A stretch of 64,000 bases of DNA from Sorex araneus (taxonomy: Eukaryota; Chordata; Mammalia; Eulipotyphla; Soricidae), in the NCBI RefSeq assembly GCF_027595985.1, contig NC_073305.1, positions 83,299,126 through 83,363,125 on the forward strand, read 5' to 3'. This document shows, piece after piece, positions 22,205-34,599 of this stretch (within the stretch, counting starts at the first letter, position 1; each line of letters starts with the position of its first letter). The notes below the pieces were generated by a model. The model worked only from the letters and a program-made list of their open reading frames with translations, was not told where the DNA came from and ran no database searches. A program made the translations under genes and the position numbers.

Positions 22205-23240
22205 AGGAGTCTATTAAGGAAATAGTCTATAAAGGCAGTTACTAATAAGGTTTCTAAGTGTGCCTGAAAATGTTTTCTAGATTTATCTTGACAATGGTCT
22301 AAAATTATATTTCTTTTTGTCAGCAACACCTATGTGGCTCCCCCTCCCCAATACTCTCACAGGTTTTTCTTGCCTGTTAAACAATTGTTGCAACACTGTC
22401 ACCTGGGTTAGCCTGACCATCTTTCCTGCCATCCAATTGTCTGCAGCCACACTTCCTCCAGTAAGATCAGGAGCCAAGCCTAAAGATTGCTTTTTCTTTG
22501 TACCCAAAGAATGCTCTTTCTTTGTACTCCTCTCCACTTCTAGGGAAAGTTCTCTTTAGAATGCTTATTCTCAGTTCTTCCTATTGTTGCCTTTTCCTGA
22601 CCTTGATCCCTGCCAATGGCCAGACAATCCCACTGGTGGGCTCCCATTCTCATTCCACAGGTCTGCAATTATATTTTCTCAACTGTCACCTCCTTGATAT
22701 ATCCTGAAGACCTACTGAAGGTCATGTGATCCCCAAGAATTATGCTTCTTTAGAGATTTTTTATTCATTTAAATACTGTTATAATTGATACTTTCACATT
22801 TCCCTAGTCTAATTACTATAAAAGTTTGCTTATTGAATCCTGACTGATGCAAGAAACTTTTTATCAAATTCAGGCATTACAATGTAGAATTTTAAAAATA
22901 TATTAAATCAATGAAAAGTTTGTCTCTTAATATAGTCCCCTGGTGAAGTTACTTTCTAAAATAATGAGCGTTAGAGAATAAAAGTGAAATAATATCTACA
23001 ATGTTCAGGTAAATATGATTAAACCTTTCAATTTTAAGCCCAATTTGGGGTTATTTTCAACACATCCTTTGTGATTTTTTTTCAAAAAAAATCTCATAGA
23101 GAAATGATCAAATAGGACATTGGGAAATTTGGTTAATGGGGTATCACATTTACATAATTTTACAAACAATACAACCTACTATTGTATATATTTGTTCACT
23201 CAAGAACTAATGATTCATTGGAGACCGAATAATATTTGCT
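22205..23240. other. Unassigned sequence
   Basis: 22320-22740 is richer in C and T and may be an old repeat or LTR remnant, but I could not place it. The rest is AT-rich with nothing recognised. Confidence 0.4.
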
Positions 23241-23253
23241 TTAGTAATTTTCT

Positions 23254-23430
23254 TTCTTTTTTTTTGCTTTTTGGGTCACACCCGGCAATGCACAGGGGTC
23301 ATTCCTGGCTCATGCACTCAGGAATTAGCCCTGGCGGTGCTCAGGGGACCATATGGGGTGCTGGGATTCGAACCCGGGTCGGCCGCGTGCAAGGCAAACG
23401 CCCTACCCGCTGTGCTATCACTCCAGCCCC
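23254..23430 (-). mobile_element. Type 1 SOR-like SINE, near consensus
   Basis: T-run, gctttttgggtcacacccgg, ggaccatatggggtgctggg, cgaacccgggtcggccgcgt and ctatcactccagcccc. TSD agtaattttct is perfect at 23243-23253 and 23431-23441. CpGs in the head (ggccgcgtgc, gaacccggg) are largely intact, so this is a young copy. Confidence 0.95.
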
Positions 23431-23444
23431 AGTAATTTTCTATT

Positions 23445-25010
23445 TCAAATTATAACTTCTCTGGCACATTTTTTATCCTTAAGAAACATAGAAAAGTGTG
23501 TTGAAGAGTAGAAAAGAAATTCCTCTGTAGTGGAGGAACTTAGCATTTGACTAAGAAAATGGGGTAGATCCATTTTTTCTCTACATGTAGAGCTACAACC
23601 CTGTTTTATTATAAGTACTTGATTTATGATATTAGAAAAAAATCTTCCCTGCAATTAAAGTACCAACTACTAATGTGTGAAGTATACAGTGTAAATCTAT
23701 CATTGGATAAATAGACTGGATTTGGGAATATACAATGTGCTGATACTTCCTGTTAGATTATTGAATGAATTTATTAAAAATAATTAAGAGGCACTTTCTT
23801 TGAATGATACGAGTAACTAGCCTTCTATACTTATTAATGGTACACTTGATTAAGTTTTTGATCAATTTTGGCATGTTCCTGGTCAATTGTCTAGGTTTCA
23901 GATGCTCTTTTGAAATATATCCTTTCCTCAGAAATGCAAATGCTTAGAAGTGCTAAGATATTTAATGTAGTCAATCACAGCTGAAAGTTGGGCAGGTCAG
24001 GTGGACTGGTAGTTAGGTGGTTCTGACAGTATTTCTCAGCCAGATGGAGATAAGCAAGTATTTTTTAAATTTCTACATTAGAGAATAAGATTAGTAATAA
24101 TTTTGTGATTTTTACATAATATGTTGTTTAAGGTTCTGCACCCTACTTCTCTGTGGCAGGCAAAAGGTATATCCAGGTACTACCAAACAATGTCCAAACA
24201 CCAATAGGAAAAACTACACTTCAACTCTATTCTAATACCATCTACCTGGAGGCAACATCAAATTCCAAAATTACTTATAAGACTGCCCCACTCTTCTTTA
24301 GATGCCAACTGTCAAGTTTGGTTTGTTATCTGTACTTCTGATTTAATAGCAATAGATCAAATATCCAGAGATCTCCTGTTTAAAAAAGTCAGGAACACTT
24401 TTTCTATCAGATTGAAAAACTATAAAAGGATATAATTTAGAAATAAACACCCACATGTGTCTTAAGACATGTGAGGGAGAAGCACCAAACTTTAACACAC
24501 TGACACTCATGCAGCCATTTGTGTTAATTAAACCACATTCAAGTATGAGCCAACAGTGGTGTGTTTCTGCTTCAACTATTAAGTCTATTACTCTCTAACT
24601 CTTACTTTTACCATCCTCCTATTTTAGGGAGGTTTGATTGATTAATTGTAGTATGATTTATGTATGATTATGTCCCTGCTACTGACTCAATCTCTTATCC
24701 CTCATCCCTCACTGGAAAATGGGATGAAATTGGAAGTTCTGTATTTTCCTAGTTGTTTGCCCTAGAACCAGTGCCCAGTTAAAGGTACTTTCCAAAATTC
24801 AACTCATAAATGATAATGGAGTATTTGTTTTCACCTGTATAGTTCTGAACTATTTAGAAATTAAGGACTGAAAATTTCATGTCTCTTGACATAACGATGC
24901 CCCCAATACATTTAAGAGTAAAAAAATCCAAATGGTTTCCAGTATGTGTGAGTCAAGAATTACAGATAAATATGAGTTATACATTAATCTTTTAAATTTG
25001 TTTTAAAATT
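23445..25010. other. AT-rich stretch, nothing recognised
   Basis: No SINE, L1 or exon-like segment was identified. Open frames are short and isolated. Confidence 0.45.
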
Positions 25011-25019
25011 TTATTAATT

Positions 25020-25135
25020 TTTTAATTACACCTAGTGGTGCTGGTATCTTACTCCTGGATCAGTGCTCAGATGATCACTCATGGTAGACCTGGGGTACAA
25101 TATATCTTGAAGAGCAAGGACATGGGTATCCCAAC
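25020..25135 (-). mobile_element. Very old SINE-like remnant
   Basis: Faint series attacacctagtggtgctgg, cttactcctggatcagtgc, tcactcatggtagacctgg in the order of a reverse-complement type 1 body. The head is lost or unrecognisable. Confidence 0.4.
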
Positions 25136-25257
25136 AACAGAGATTTTATTATCTGAGGTTTTCTTTGAAAATAATAAACTGTTGTATTATATGGGTTATG
25201 ACAACTCATACATTATATATAATAGAATGCCATATTAATAGCAAAGTATTGCCACAT

Positions 25258-25492
25258 CACTGTCATCCTGTTACTCATCAATTTGCTCGAGCAGGCACCA
25301 GTAACGTCTTCATTGTGACTTTTTTTACTGTTTTTGGCATATCGAATACACCACGGATAGCTTGCCAGGCTCTGCCATGCGGGTGAGATACTCTTGGTAG
25401 GTTGCCAGGCTCTCCGAGAGGGGTGGAGGAATCGAACCTGGATCAGCTGCATGTAAGGCAAACGCCCTACCACTGTGCTATCGCTCCAGCCC
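25258..25492 (-). mobile_element. Type 2 SOR-like SINE
   Basis: Full-length with caatttgctcgagcaggcac, tttttggcatatcgaatac, ctctccgagaggggtggag and ctatcgctccagccc. TSD attgccacat is perfect at 25248-25257 and 25493-25502. Confidence 0.93.
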
Positions 25493-25504
25493 ATTGCCAC
25501 ATAA

Positions 25505-26328
25505 AATATATTAAGTTAAATGGAAAATAAAAGCCATTTTTAGATCAAACTTTCCAGTTTCATAAATTTTAGCAATGTGTTAGGAGAAAGATAGGAGATG
25601 GAGTGAGACACTAAAATGTATAGTTTCAACAGAAAGATAAATTGGTACTTTTTAAAAGCTGTGATGTTATTTTGCATGAAAGTTGAAGAAAACATGTCAA
25701 GTTTCTTACAAATATCTTATCTTTTATCATCCTTATTCTGGCTGTGATAAATTATCTTTCAACAATTTATGAAATAACTCACCCTATGCTAAGGTAATTG
25801 GCAGTGATATTCTCACATTTCAGCCATTAAAATAGGATGCTCACATGTGGAACTGGGTATATGAATTGGCAAGCTGTGACCTTGATCATGCATGTAGAAG
25901 GGCACAGACTCATTTGGAAAGGAGCTCGAATGCTATCCTTTCTTTGAAGACTTTGTCCTAAAGAGCAAGGTCTTAAGCAGATGGTCCTCAAGCCAATTTT
26001 TCTTCTTTGGTAAACAATTTAAGAAAATCTAAATTTCAATACTTAATATAGCACATTTTGTCCTTCTCCATTTGCCACTTGCCACATTTCCCATTGCTTT
26101 ATCTTTTACTTATTCAAAATTATATTTTAATTGCTTGTGTCCTAGAGGGCTCTGAATTTGAGTTCTATTATGGAAGACGAAAATGTTTCAAGGTTTATAG
26201 AATCATGTAATTATCATCATAAAAGTTGGAAAGTACATAGAGCTTGTAGGAATGTACAAGCGGCCAGTGGAGTGAGTGCTAGTAGGAACATATGTTTATG
26301 ATTATTTGCTACTGGGCAATTAGACTAG
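25505..26328. other. AT-rich stretch, nothing recognised
   Basis: No supported feature between the two type 2 SINEs. Confidence 0.45.
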
Positions 26329-26330
26329 TA

Positions 26331-26440
26331 GTCACTGTCACTGTCATCCCATTGCTCATTGATTGCTTGAGCGGGCACCAGTAACGTCTCCATTGTGAGA
26401 CTTGTTTTTACTGTTTTTGGCATATCGAATTTGCCACGGG
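26331..26440 (-). mobile_element. 5'-truncated type 2 SINE
   Basis: Only the 3' half of the element is present: tail complement gtcactgtcactgtcatccc, the gcgggcaccagtaacg block and ggcatatcgaatttgccac. It stops at ccacggg. The tRNA head is missing, as expected for incomplete reverse transcription. Confidence 0.85.
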
Positions 26441-26444
26441 TATA

Positions 26445-26612
26445 TTTTAAAAATAAGAGGAATACAGGAGTGGGTGGGCTGGGGGCACTGATATGGTAGT
26501 GGAGGAAAGCGGATATGGTAGAACATATGGTGTTGGAATATTGCATGCATGCAATCCTATCACCTGCGGTATTGACAGTCACGGTGCCTTAAGAAAAAAT
26601 TTTAAAGAAACA
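26445..26612 (+). mobile_element. Old L1 3' end
   Basis: G-rich 3'UTR (gggtgggctgggggcactga, ggtagtggaggaaagcgg) followed by catgcaatcctatcacctg, gacagtcacggtgcctta and an A-rich end. It belongs to the older L1 tail type seen at 32700-32890. Confidence 0.55.
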
Positions 26613-26724
26613 AAACCCAAAATGTACATGATTTTGATATGTTTCTAACTCTTCCAAACTATTAAAACTTTATTTAATTTCACAGCTATCCATTAAAACT
26701 TAGTTCATCATAGAAATTTTCATT

Positions 26725-26892
26725 TACTTGGTTTTGGGAACACATGTGATGGTGTTGAGAGCTTCCTACTGGCTCTGTGGTAAGAGGTGACACCAAGCAG
26801 TGCTTGGGGACCATACATGGTGCCTCACTGTGTCTTGCGATTGATCGATGGCCAAGTAAGCCTCCTATCCCTATATTATCTCTCTAGCCCCA
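26725..26892 (-). mobile_element. Old SINE
   Basis: Reverse-complement layout with cttggttttgggaacacatg, gcagtgcttggggaccatac, attgatcgatggccaagt and ctctctagcccc. Diverged in all parts. Confidence 0.55.
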
Positions 26893-27039
26893 TTACAGAA
26901 AGTTTTAATGCAAGTCTCTTGCTATGCTGAAGCTTTTTACTTTTTTTTCACCTGTTTCCCAAGCACTGGAGCAAATGTACTTGAAAAATAGAAAAAATGT
27001 CAATGTAAAAAAAATACAATGAGCAGATTGGGAGAAAAA

Positions 27040-27390
27040 GAAAAGATGACTTTACTCAAGACTAATACAAAAGAAAGACTGAGTTTAACTCCACTGCAAC
27101 AAAGTAGGGGGTGTTCTTAAGCACTGAGGGTAGTTAATGGGAAAGCACTGGGCGGCAGAGACGAAGTTGATCCAACTGAATAGACCTTTGCTAATAGATG
27201 CTTTTGAAAGGTAGGCTCTTACCCTCCCCACAGGAAACGTGTGGAGGGGGTTATCTTTCTCAGTGATATTTACAGTAGCTCAGGTGGCTACACTTTGTCT
27301 CTGAGAAAAGTATTCCTGGGTTATAAAAGTGGCAAGAGTCTGAGATTTACATGACAAGCAGGAATGTAATTTACAATTGCAATCTGTTGG
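27040..27390. other. Unassigned sequence
   Basis: Balanced composition, possibly an old LTR fragment, but no diagnostic ends or matches were seen. Confidence 0.35.
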
Positions 27391-27394
27391 TCCT

Positions 27395-27560
27395 CCTTGT
27401 TGTTTGGGTCACACTTCCACTATGTAGGGCTTATGCCCAGCCATGCATTCAGGAGGCACTCAGGAGACAGTCCTGGTGCTGATCAGGGAACCATACTAGG
27501 GTGCTGGGAACACCAAGCACCAGGAAAGGCACCTTAACCACTGTGCTTTCTCCAGCCCTA
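27395..27560 (-). mobile_element. Old SINE
   Basis: Contains ttgtttgggtcacacttcc, cattcaggaggcactcagg, gaaccatactagggtgctgg and gtgctttctccagccct in reverse-complement SINE order. No TSD seen. Confidence 0.6.
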
Positions 27561-27595
27561 CAACTGCAATTTTTGAGAGCAGGTGTTCTTAAGTG

Positions 27596-27850
27596 AGCTG
27601 AAAGTAGATAAAGGACCAAACATGATAATCTCTCAGAATCTTCATTGCAAACCATAATGCCCAAAAGTAGAGAGAGAGTATGGGAAATATTGTCTGCCAT
27701 GGAGGCAGTGGGAGGGTGGGAGAGGTGGGCGTATACTGGGGATATTGGTGGTGGGGAATGTGCACTGGTGGAGGGATGGGTGTTGGATCATTGTGTGATT
27801 GTAACTCAGACATGAAAGCTTGTAACTATATCTCACAGTGAATCAGTTAA
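27596..27850 (+). mobile_element. L1 3'UTR, severely 5'-truncated
   Basis: Begins gagctgaaagtagataaagg, then catgataatctctcagaat, gagagagagtatgggaaat, ggtggagggatgggtgttgg, ggatcattgtgtgattg and A-rich tail aaaaaattaag. Only the last 250 bp of an L1 are present. Confidence 0.8.
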
Positions 27851-27854
27851 AAAA

Positions 27855-28700
27855 ATTAAGTCAGAGGAAGTAGAAATCTGTTTACACTTTGACCAAGCTG
27901 AGAGGAATGTAAAAGAATCTCAGTCTATGACCAAGAAAAAGCAATAGACTGGGTGAGATTTAATACTGAGTTCTCAGAGAAGCAGGAACATGTAAGATAC
28001 ATAACCAAAACTCCTTGCTTAGAGTTTGGAGAATGAAACATACAAGTATGCATAAGAACCCATATTTATCATGAATCTTTTATATAAATACTTTCCTTGT
28101 CAAGGGTTAAAATATTAGATCTTCTGGGAAATTAAATTTCAATACAACATCCAATGAAAGGGAACTCACAAACTAATCACTCATTGTAGTTTTGACAAGG
28201 ACTGTCTTGGAGTCAACTTGAGACCATAAGGACATAAATCCCACTTATAACTCTGACCTTGGCTCCTATTTTCTATTTAACACCATTTCCTAGGATTTTG
28301 CAAGCCATAATTATGCCAGAAATCTATGCTAGAATTGTTATTTCTACTCAGAGGTTATGCATAGTAATATGACTTAGGGAAAATGATGAAGCTGTTTCAG
28401 CTGGAAGTAACATAATAGTTCGTGTCCATTTCTAAAGTATACAAAGACTATAAATAGTTAATGCAAGAATACCACCCTTTGTATAGTTTGTAGGATGCAT
28501 TAGAATAAAGTATAATTATGACTTAAACTTGGATAACTCACCATGCTAGAATTTACTAGTATCTTAGCCTTTCTCTAAAAAGCAAAATCAAAAAACCCAC
28601 ACAACCCATAAAAACTCCTAGTAACTTAATTATTCAATTTATCATTAGCATAATTCTTCCTAATTAATTCCTGTCTTCCTTTCATTAAACAGATACTTAA
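27855..28700. other. AT-rich stretch, nothing recognised
   Basis: No supported feature. Confidence 0.45.
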
Positions 28701-28713
28701 CTAATTAACTTTT

Positions 28714-28857
28714 TGTTTCTTTGTGTGTATCTCACCTGGCACTGTTAAGGGATCACTCCTGGCGGAGCTCAGGGAGTCATAGGGGATGCTGGGGATGGAA
28801 CCTAAGTTAGGCATGTGCAAAGCAAGCAATCTATCCACTATATTATCTCTCTGACCC
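28714..28857 (-). mobile_element. Short, diverged type 1 SINE
   Basis: Contains tatctcacctggcactgtt, gggatcactcctggcggagc, gggatgctggggatggaacc and ctctctgacccc. TSD ctaattaactttt is a perfect 13 bp at 28701-28713 and 28858-28870, so the ends are firm. The body has internal deletions relative to other type 1 copies. Confidence 0.88.
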
Positions 28858-28874
28858 CTAATTAACTTTTCTTA

Positions 28875-29375
28875 AAAGGTTAATACTATTCATGGAAGGC
28901 ATTATGAAGGTATGAGTAGTGAGGTACTTCACTGAACTCTTAAAAAAATGATCTATTCTATTTTTTTGTTCATTACTTCTATTTCATCTGTTTTTCCTTA
29001 TCCTTATTGACCAACAAAATCACTGAAAAATTATGTGATTTTTCAGATAAGTTAATAAGCAAGTACAAAGGTTTAATATGTCAGTTCTCCCCAATGAAAT
29101 GTGGTGCATGGTTAGTACGTGGCAGTCCCTACGGCAGTTACAATGAATTAGCCCCCTGTCCCATTATGCTCTTTCTTAAAACTACAGCTCTAATGCCTTT
29201 ACGTCCAAGATTTTATGTCTAAGATCTTGGACATCAGTCCTACCTACTAGAATATGATGCATAGTAGTAGTTACTGCCATCCCCCATAATGTCAAAGCTC
29301 CATTTAATGAGAATTTTCTTTCATAGCATCAGAATGGTGTTGCTTTTGTTGTAAGTCTGGTGGTTATACATATGT
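28875..29375. other. AT-rich stretch, nothing recognised
   Basis: No supported feature. A 71-codon frame at 29007-29222 has no recognisable similarity. Confidence 0.4.
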
Positions 29376-29380
29376 ATAGC

Positions 29381-29560
29381 ACTGTCACACTGTCATCCCA
29401 TTGTTCATCGATTTGCTCCAGAGGGCACCAGTAATGTCTTCATTGTGAGACTTGTTATTACTGTTTTTGGCATATTGAATACACCACGGATAGCTTGCCA
29501 GGATCTGCCGTGCAGGAGGGATACTCTCGGTAGCTTGCCGGGCTCTCCAAGAGGGGCAGA
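29381..29560 (-). mobile_element. 5'-truncated type 2 SINE
   Basis: Contains the tail and body from actgtcacactgtcatccc to ctctccaagaggggcaga and then stops. The tRNA head with both promoter boxes is absent. This is a second truncation point relative to 26440. Confidence 0.87.
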
Positions 29561-29989
29561 TGATGTAATAGTATTTAATTTTTCCTTCACTAAAATTAGT
29601 AAGGAAGTTATTCCAATATTCAAATAATAAACTTTGATATTGAGCAGCATGAATCATTTCATACCTCTTTGGTGAGTTTTGGGGAAATTCTTGATCATTT
29701 TAGTCTTTGCATTTCCAAATGAATTATAGGATAACTTGTCAGCATATGAAGAAAACTATCTTGGGGTGAGTATACACTGAGTTTACTTTGTAAATATGAA
29801 TAAAGGATACTGTGAGACAAAATAAAAGCTATATGCACATTTCTTTCATTTCTTGCACAGAGCTCTAATACACCTTATGAATTCCTACATGATTAAGAAC
29901 ACTGAACATCTTGTTACAATGAGATATCTCTAGGTGTACTCTGGGGAGTTTCTGGGATCAAATCATATCAATAGAAAGATTATACCAAT

Positions 29990-30260
29990 ATTAGATGCTT
30001 TGGATTTTAGTCTCTTCCCTCGTCCTCCAGAGAAGAGGAACAAAAAATTGACATTAGAGTGAGCATGCTTATATGAAGAATCCCCCATAAAAGCCCAATA
30101 GTAGGGGCAACAAAGAACTTCGAGTTTGTTGAACCCCTTCTGACACCAGGCAAGTGAAACACCCCAACTCCACAGGGTCAGAAGCCCCCATGTTCAGAAC
30201 CATCCTAGACTGCACCTTGCCTACATCTTCATCTTGATGATTCATTTGTAATCTTCAACA
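29990..30260 (+). mobile_element. Possible ERVL/MaLR-type LTR fragment
   Basis: Has LTR-like features: a TATA-like cataaaagcccaatag, then gggcaacaaagaacttcga, gaaccccttctgacaccagg, ccacagggtcagaagcccc and cttgcctacatcttcatct. From memory this resembles ERVL-related LTRs. No ends, TSD or internal retroviral genes were found beside it. Confidence 0.4.
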
Positions 30261-30264
30261 CTGT

Positions 30265-30905
30265 CAGAGATTTTCTGGGTAGTTAGGACTAAGATGACAA
30301 AAAAAGGGGAAACGTATTTATCCCCTCCCGTGATCACAGCAAATATACGCCAAAATGTGTATTCCTCTATACTGAAACTAACCTGAAATTCTGACAGAGC
30401 TTTGGCAGATAGGAATAAAAGGGCAGTACCAAACAGATTAGAGACGGATTGACATAAAAAAAGAAGTGTCACCACAGAATAAGCTGCAAAATCTCTTGGA
30501 AGAGATGTTCAAAATTTCTAATTGAGCTGAACTCGTACTGCAGTCTGTCTCTTGGACAAGACTCAAATTTCTGCTCAGTTATTTAATTCTTCACCAGGAA
30601 GGTTTACACAGACTTTCCCATATATAACTTACATATCAGAAGAATAGACTGTACAGAAAAGTTATTGGAATTATCCCACAATCCTGTTGCTTAGGTCCTT
30701 CCTGAAGTTGCAAGTTTTCTCAATCTTCTGATCCAGAACCAGAAAGACATCATGTTTTCAACTGAAGTTTTAGCCAAAGGAAGTGTTAAATGAATACTTT
30801 CCTCAGGCCAGAAACTGTACAATGTAAAATTCATCTTCTCTTCCAAGTTGTGACATCCATCCAAATCTGCCTGCATTTGTATATACTACAATGACTGCAG
30901 ATAGT
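30265..30905. other. Unassigned sequence
   Basis: It may continue the LTR-related element before it, but no diagnostic sequence was seen. Minus-strand open frames at 30242-30475 and 30691-30876 lack recognisable similarity and good splice context. Confidence 0.35.
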
Positions 30906-30913
30906 TATGGTTT

Positions 30914-30921
<8 letters not shown>

Positions 30922-30948
<27 letters not shown>

Positions 30949-31109
30949 TTTTGGGTCACACCTGGCGATGCACAGGGGTTACTCCTGGCTTTGCACTCAG
31001 GAATTACCCCTGGCTGTGCTCAGGGGACCATATGGGATGCTGGGATTTGAACCCGGGTCGGCCGCGTGCAAGGCAAACGCCCTACCCGCTGTGCTATCTC
31101 TCCAGCCCC
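30922..31109 (-). mobile_element. Type 1 SOR-like SINE with long T-run, young
   Basis: T-run of about 27, then gctttttgggtcacacctgg, ggttactcctggctttgcac, gaacccgggtcggccgcgtg, ctatctctccagcccc. TSD tggtttgagttttt is a perfect 14 bp at 30908-30921 and 31110-31123. The long unbroken tail and intact CpGs mark it as one of the youngest SINEs here. Confidence 0.96.
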
Positions 31110-31154
31110 TGGTTTGAGTTTTTATCTGTAGTTGTTCTTCAAAAGTGCTATTAT

Positions 31155-31319
31155 GGGGCCTGGAGCGAGGTAAGGCATTTGACTTGCACACAGTTGACCC
31201 GGGTTCGATTCCCAGCATCCCATATGGTGCCCCAGCACCGCCAGGAGTAACTCCTGAGTGCAGAGCCAGAAAGTAACCCCTGCTCATCACTGGGTGTGAC
31301 CCAAAAAGAAAAAAAAAAA
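31155..31319 (+). mobile_element. Type 1 SINE with deleted A box
   Basis: Sense copy with cctggagcgaggtaaggca, gacccgggttcgattcccag (intact B box), ccagcaccgccaggagtaac and an A-tail. The A-box block atagcacagcgg is missing, so Pol III transcription should be impaired. It lies 45 bp from an oppositely oriented type 1 copy. No clear TSD. Confidence 0.9.
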
Positions 31320-31324
31320 CACGT

Positions 31325-32450
31325 ACTACTGTAAAATAAACTTAGTTCACCATAGTAGTACGTTCATTAAAATACAGATCCCTTATGGGTGATCAGAATC
31401 TAATCCCTCTCTACCTCTCATATCACATTTTGTGCCATTCTCCATGTGCATGTAAGTCATTAACCATCCTCCTATTCTATTACAGTGTTTCAAATTACTA
31501 ACTAGTTCTCCTTTCAGGTCCTTTCACCTTTTTCTGCCTGATAGTTTTTTATTCTAATTCTTTATTTGTATGCATGCTAATTATCTTTAAAATAATTGGA
31601 TATCAGTATAACAAAAACAAATCCAAACTTACTATAAAAAGTAGAATATTGTCCTATTCTCAGAAGTGGGGCAAGAGAACACGTGGATTTGACATTTATT
31701 GCTATAAGAATTGTCACTATTTGGTAGATTATCTAACTAGGTCATCTACTTTCTCCCTTTCTACACAATGCTAGTCTATGTTTGTTCTGAGGTTGTGTTT
31801 AGTCATCTAGGGCAGCTCCTTGCTACCACAAGGGCCATCTATTCTCTGACCAAACTGTGCCATTATATCAAGGTACTGTGGCTTAATGTAGAATTAGCTT
31901 CAAGGAATCAAGAGATGATCCCCAAAACATCTTTTAAGTGTCTCAGCTAAACAACTGACACTTCTTTTCTCTAGATAATGTTAAGTTTCTGCTACTGATA
32001 AAGCCAACCAAAATATCACAGGTAGCTGGACATTGCCCTGAATCTTCTGAATCCTGAAAATCATCCCCCTACTCAAAAGTCCCACAGTGACCTCTAATTA
32101 TTCTAAAAGGCCTGCAGTGTTAAAAACAACTCTCTGGCTGTTTCCAGGAGCAATATACTGTCCAAATGAGATCATTTGGCTGTCAGATGACAAACCATGT
32201 TCTAACAATGTAAATACTTCAAAAACGAGTGAATGTAGTGAACTTAGGATATGGCCTTAACAAAAACCCTTTCAAAGTAGTTTATTTTTAAAATGTTTCA
32301 ATTTTTATTTTCTTGTTAAAAACACACGTGTACCCTCGCCTCAAAATGTTCTTATCCTCACTTTAAAGCATTGAAAAACAAAGGTCTATGTTACAGTATC
32401 TAAAAATCTATTAAGATTTTCACTGGAAGATTTTTAAAGTTCATGTGTTA
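31325..32450. other. AT-rich stretch, nothing recognised
   Basis: No supported feature. Short open frames at 31574-31774 and 31768-31950 have no recognisable similarity. Confidence 0.4.
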
Positions 32451-32452
32451 AA

Positions 32453-32895
32453 AAATAAATTATGGTACATATAAACAACAGAATACTACCTGGCTGTAAA
32501 ACAAGTATACTACCTGGCTGTAAAACAAGTAAAACAACTATACAGTCTTATGATGAAGTTAGCCAGAAGGAGAATAGAAACAGAATGCTCTCTTTCTTAT
32601 GTGGGATATAAAGAAATGTAGTAGGGGATAACATGCCCAAAGGTAAGAAATTGAGAACTGAAATTAGGTTCTCAAATTAGGTTGAAAGCTGAATGTGGTA
32701 AGGGGGATATCAGGGAAGAAGGATTAGGGCACACTTCGGGACAATGGGAGAGAGAAGTGAACACTCTGATGGAGGGTGAGATCCTGCAATATTTCATACA
32801 TGAAATTTTACCATTTACAGGGTTGTAAACCATGGTGCCAAAATTACAGATTTGGATTGGGATTATATTTATAATTGCAATAAAATAATTCTAAC
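32453..32895 (+). mobile_element. Old L1 3' end
   Basis: Starts in ORF2-derived sequence (aattatggtacatataaaca, cagaatactacctggctg) and continues to a G-rich 3'UTR and catacatgaaattttacca, gggttgtaaaccatggtg. A 24-bp internal direct repeat (actacctggctgtaaaacaa) lies at 32486-32530. Strongly diverged. Confidence 0.6.
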
Positions 32896-33022
32896 AGTCA
32901 TAAATGCAACTTACAGCAATGGGGAGAGCAATATGTCAGTAAAGTTTTAAAAAATATATTTTCTATAAAATTGTAGGGTGGAGGTGATGCTTCTAACATT
33001 CAGTGTGCTGTCAAACTGCATC

Positions 33023-33755
<733 letters not shown>

Positions 33756-34005
33756 GCCCTGTCACCTCCTGCCAAGCTCAAGACTATGTATCTCAGAAGT
33801 CCAGTAACTGTGCTGCTCCTGCCTTTGCTTTTGATGGCATCATTTTCCCCATCTGTGAACCACTCCAAACACCACCATCCTTTACTATTTACATGCCTTC
33901 CCCTGTGACAGTTGGGACCAGGCTGCATCCTTCACTATCTGTAGTGGGTAGAACTAAATGCCCTCAATCACCATCAACACCCACTTGCCATTTCTGGTAA
34001 CCACC
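33756..34005 (+). pseudogene. Probable 3'UTR portion of the TPI1 retrocopy
   Basis: C-rich sequence continues directly after the stop (cctgtcacctcctgccaagc, gttgggaccaggctgcatcc), unlike the AT-rich surroundings. By position and composition it should be the parental mRNA 3'UTR. I could not verify it against the parent. Confidence 0.4.
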
Positions 34006-34409
34006 TTTCTACTATAGTGTGATTGTAATTACTAATTCTATATTGTAGACCTGAAAATTTCTATGTGGATATGACATAAGACATTCATAAGACATACCTT
34101 GTTATGTCTTAATGGTACCACCTACCATTAAGTATGAACAAATATCAAATAGCATAATTGTATGACACACTTCTAGTTATACGATTTATATATTTGGAGG
34201 ACTTAATGCTTGGTTCTTTCTTATAGAAATGTATACATCTGAAGAAAAAATCATTTCTAAACAAAAAGTAATGTATGTGTTGTTTTAAAAAATTAGGATC
34301 TACACAAAAGTGAGAAATTAGAAAATTTCATGTTAAAGTTATGAATAAGATGGGAAAATATGAAATAAATATTGGTTGCATGATAAAGAAAAAATGAGTT
34401 TCTCTAACA

Positions 34410-34596
34410 CAGTGCTTCCCAAGTAAGTGATTTGCCTCCCTGGAGGGTATTGGAATGAGAGGGGTGCGGGTGGGATGGGGGATTGGGTGAAATGGGGACA
34501 CATATTTCTTCACTCAAAGAAAGTAAATATCAAGAACATATTAGTGATTTTTTTATGAAAAGGGAATGGTAGGCAAAATAAGTTCGGGGACCTCTG
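34410..34596 (+). mobile_element. hAT-like non-autonomous DNA transposon fossil
   Basis: Begins cagtgcttcccaagtaag and ends aataagttcggggacctctg. The reverse complement of the end (cagaggtccccgaact) matches the start imperfectly, as hAT terminal inverted repeats do. Length is 187 bp. An 8-bp TSD could not be recognised. A related copy may be at 21408-21602. Confidence 0.45.
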
Positions 34597-34599
34597 CAG

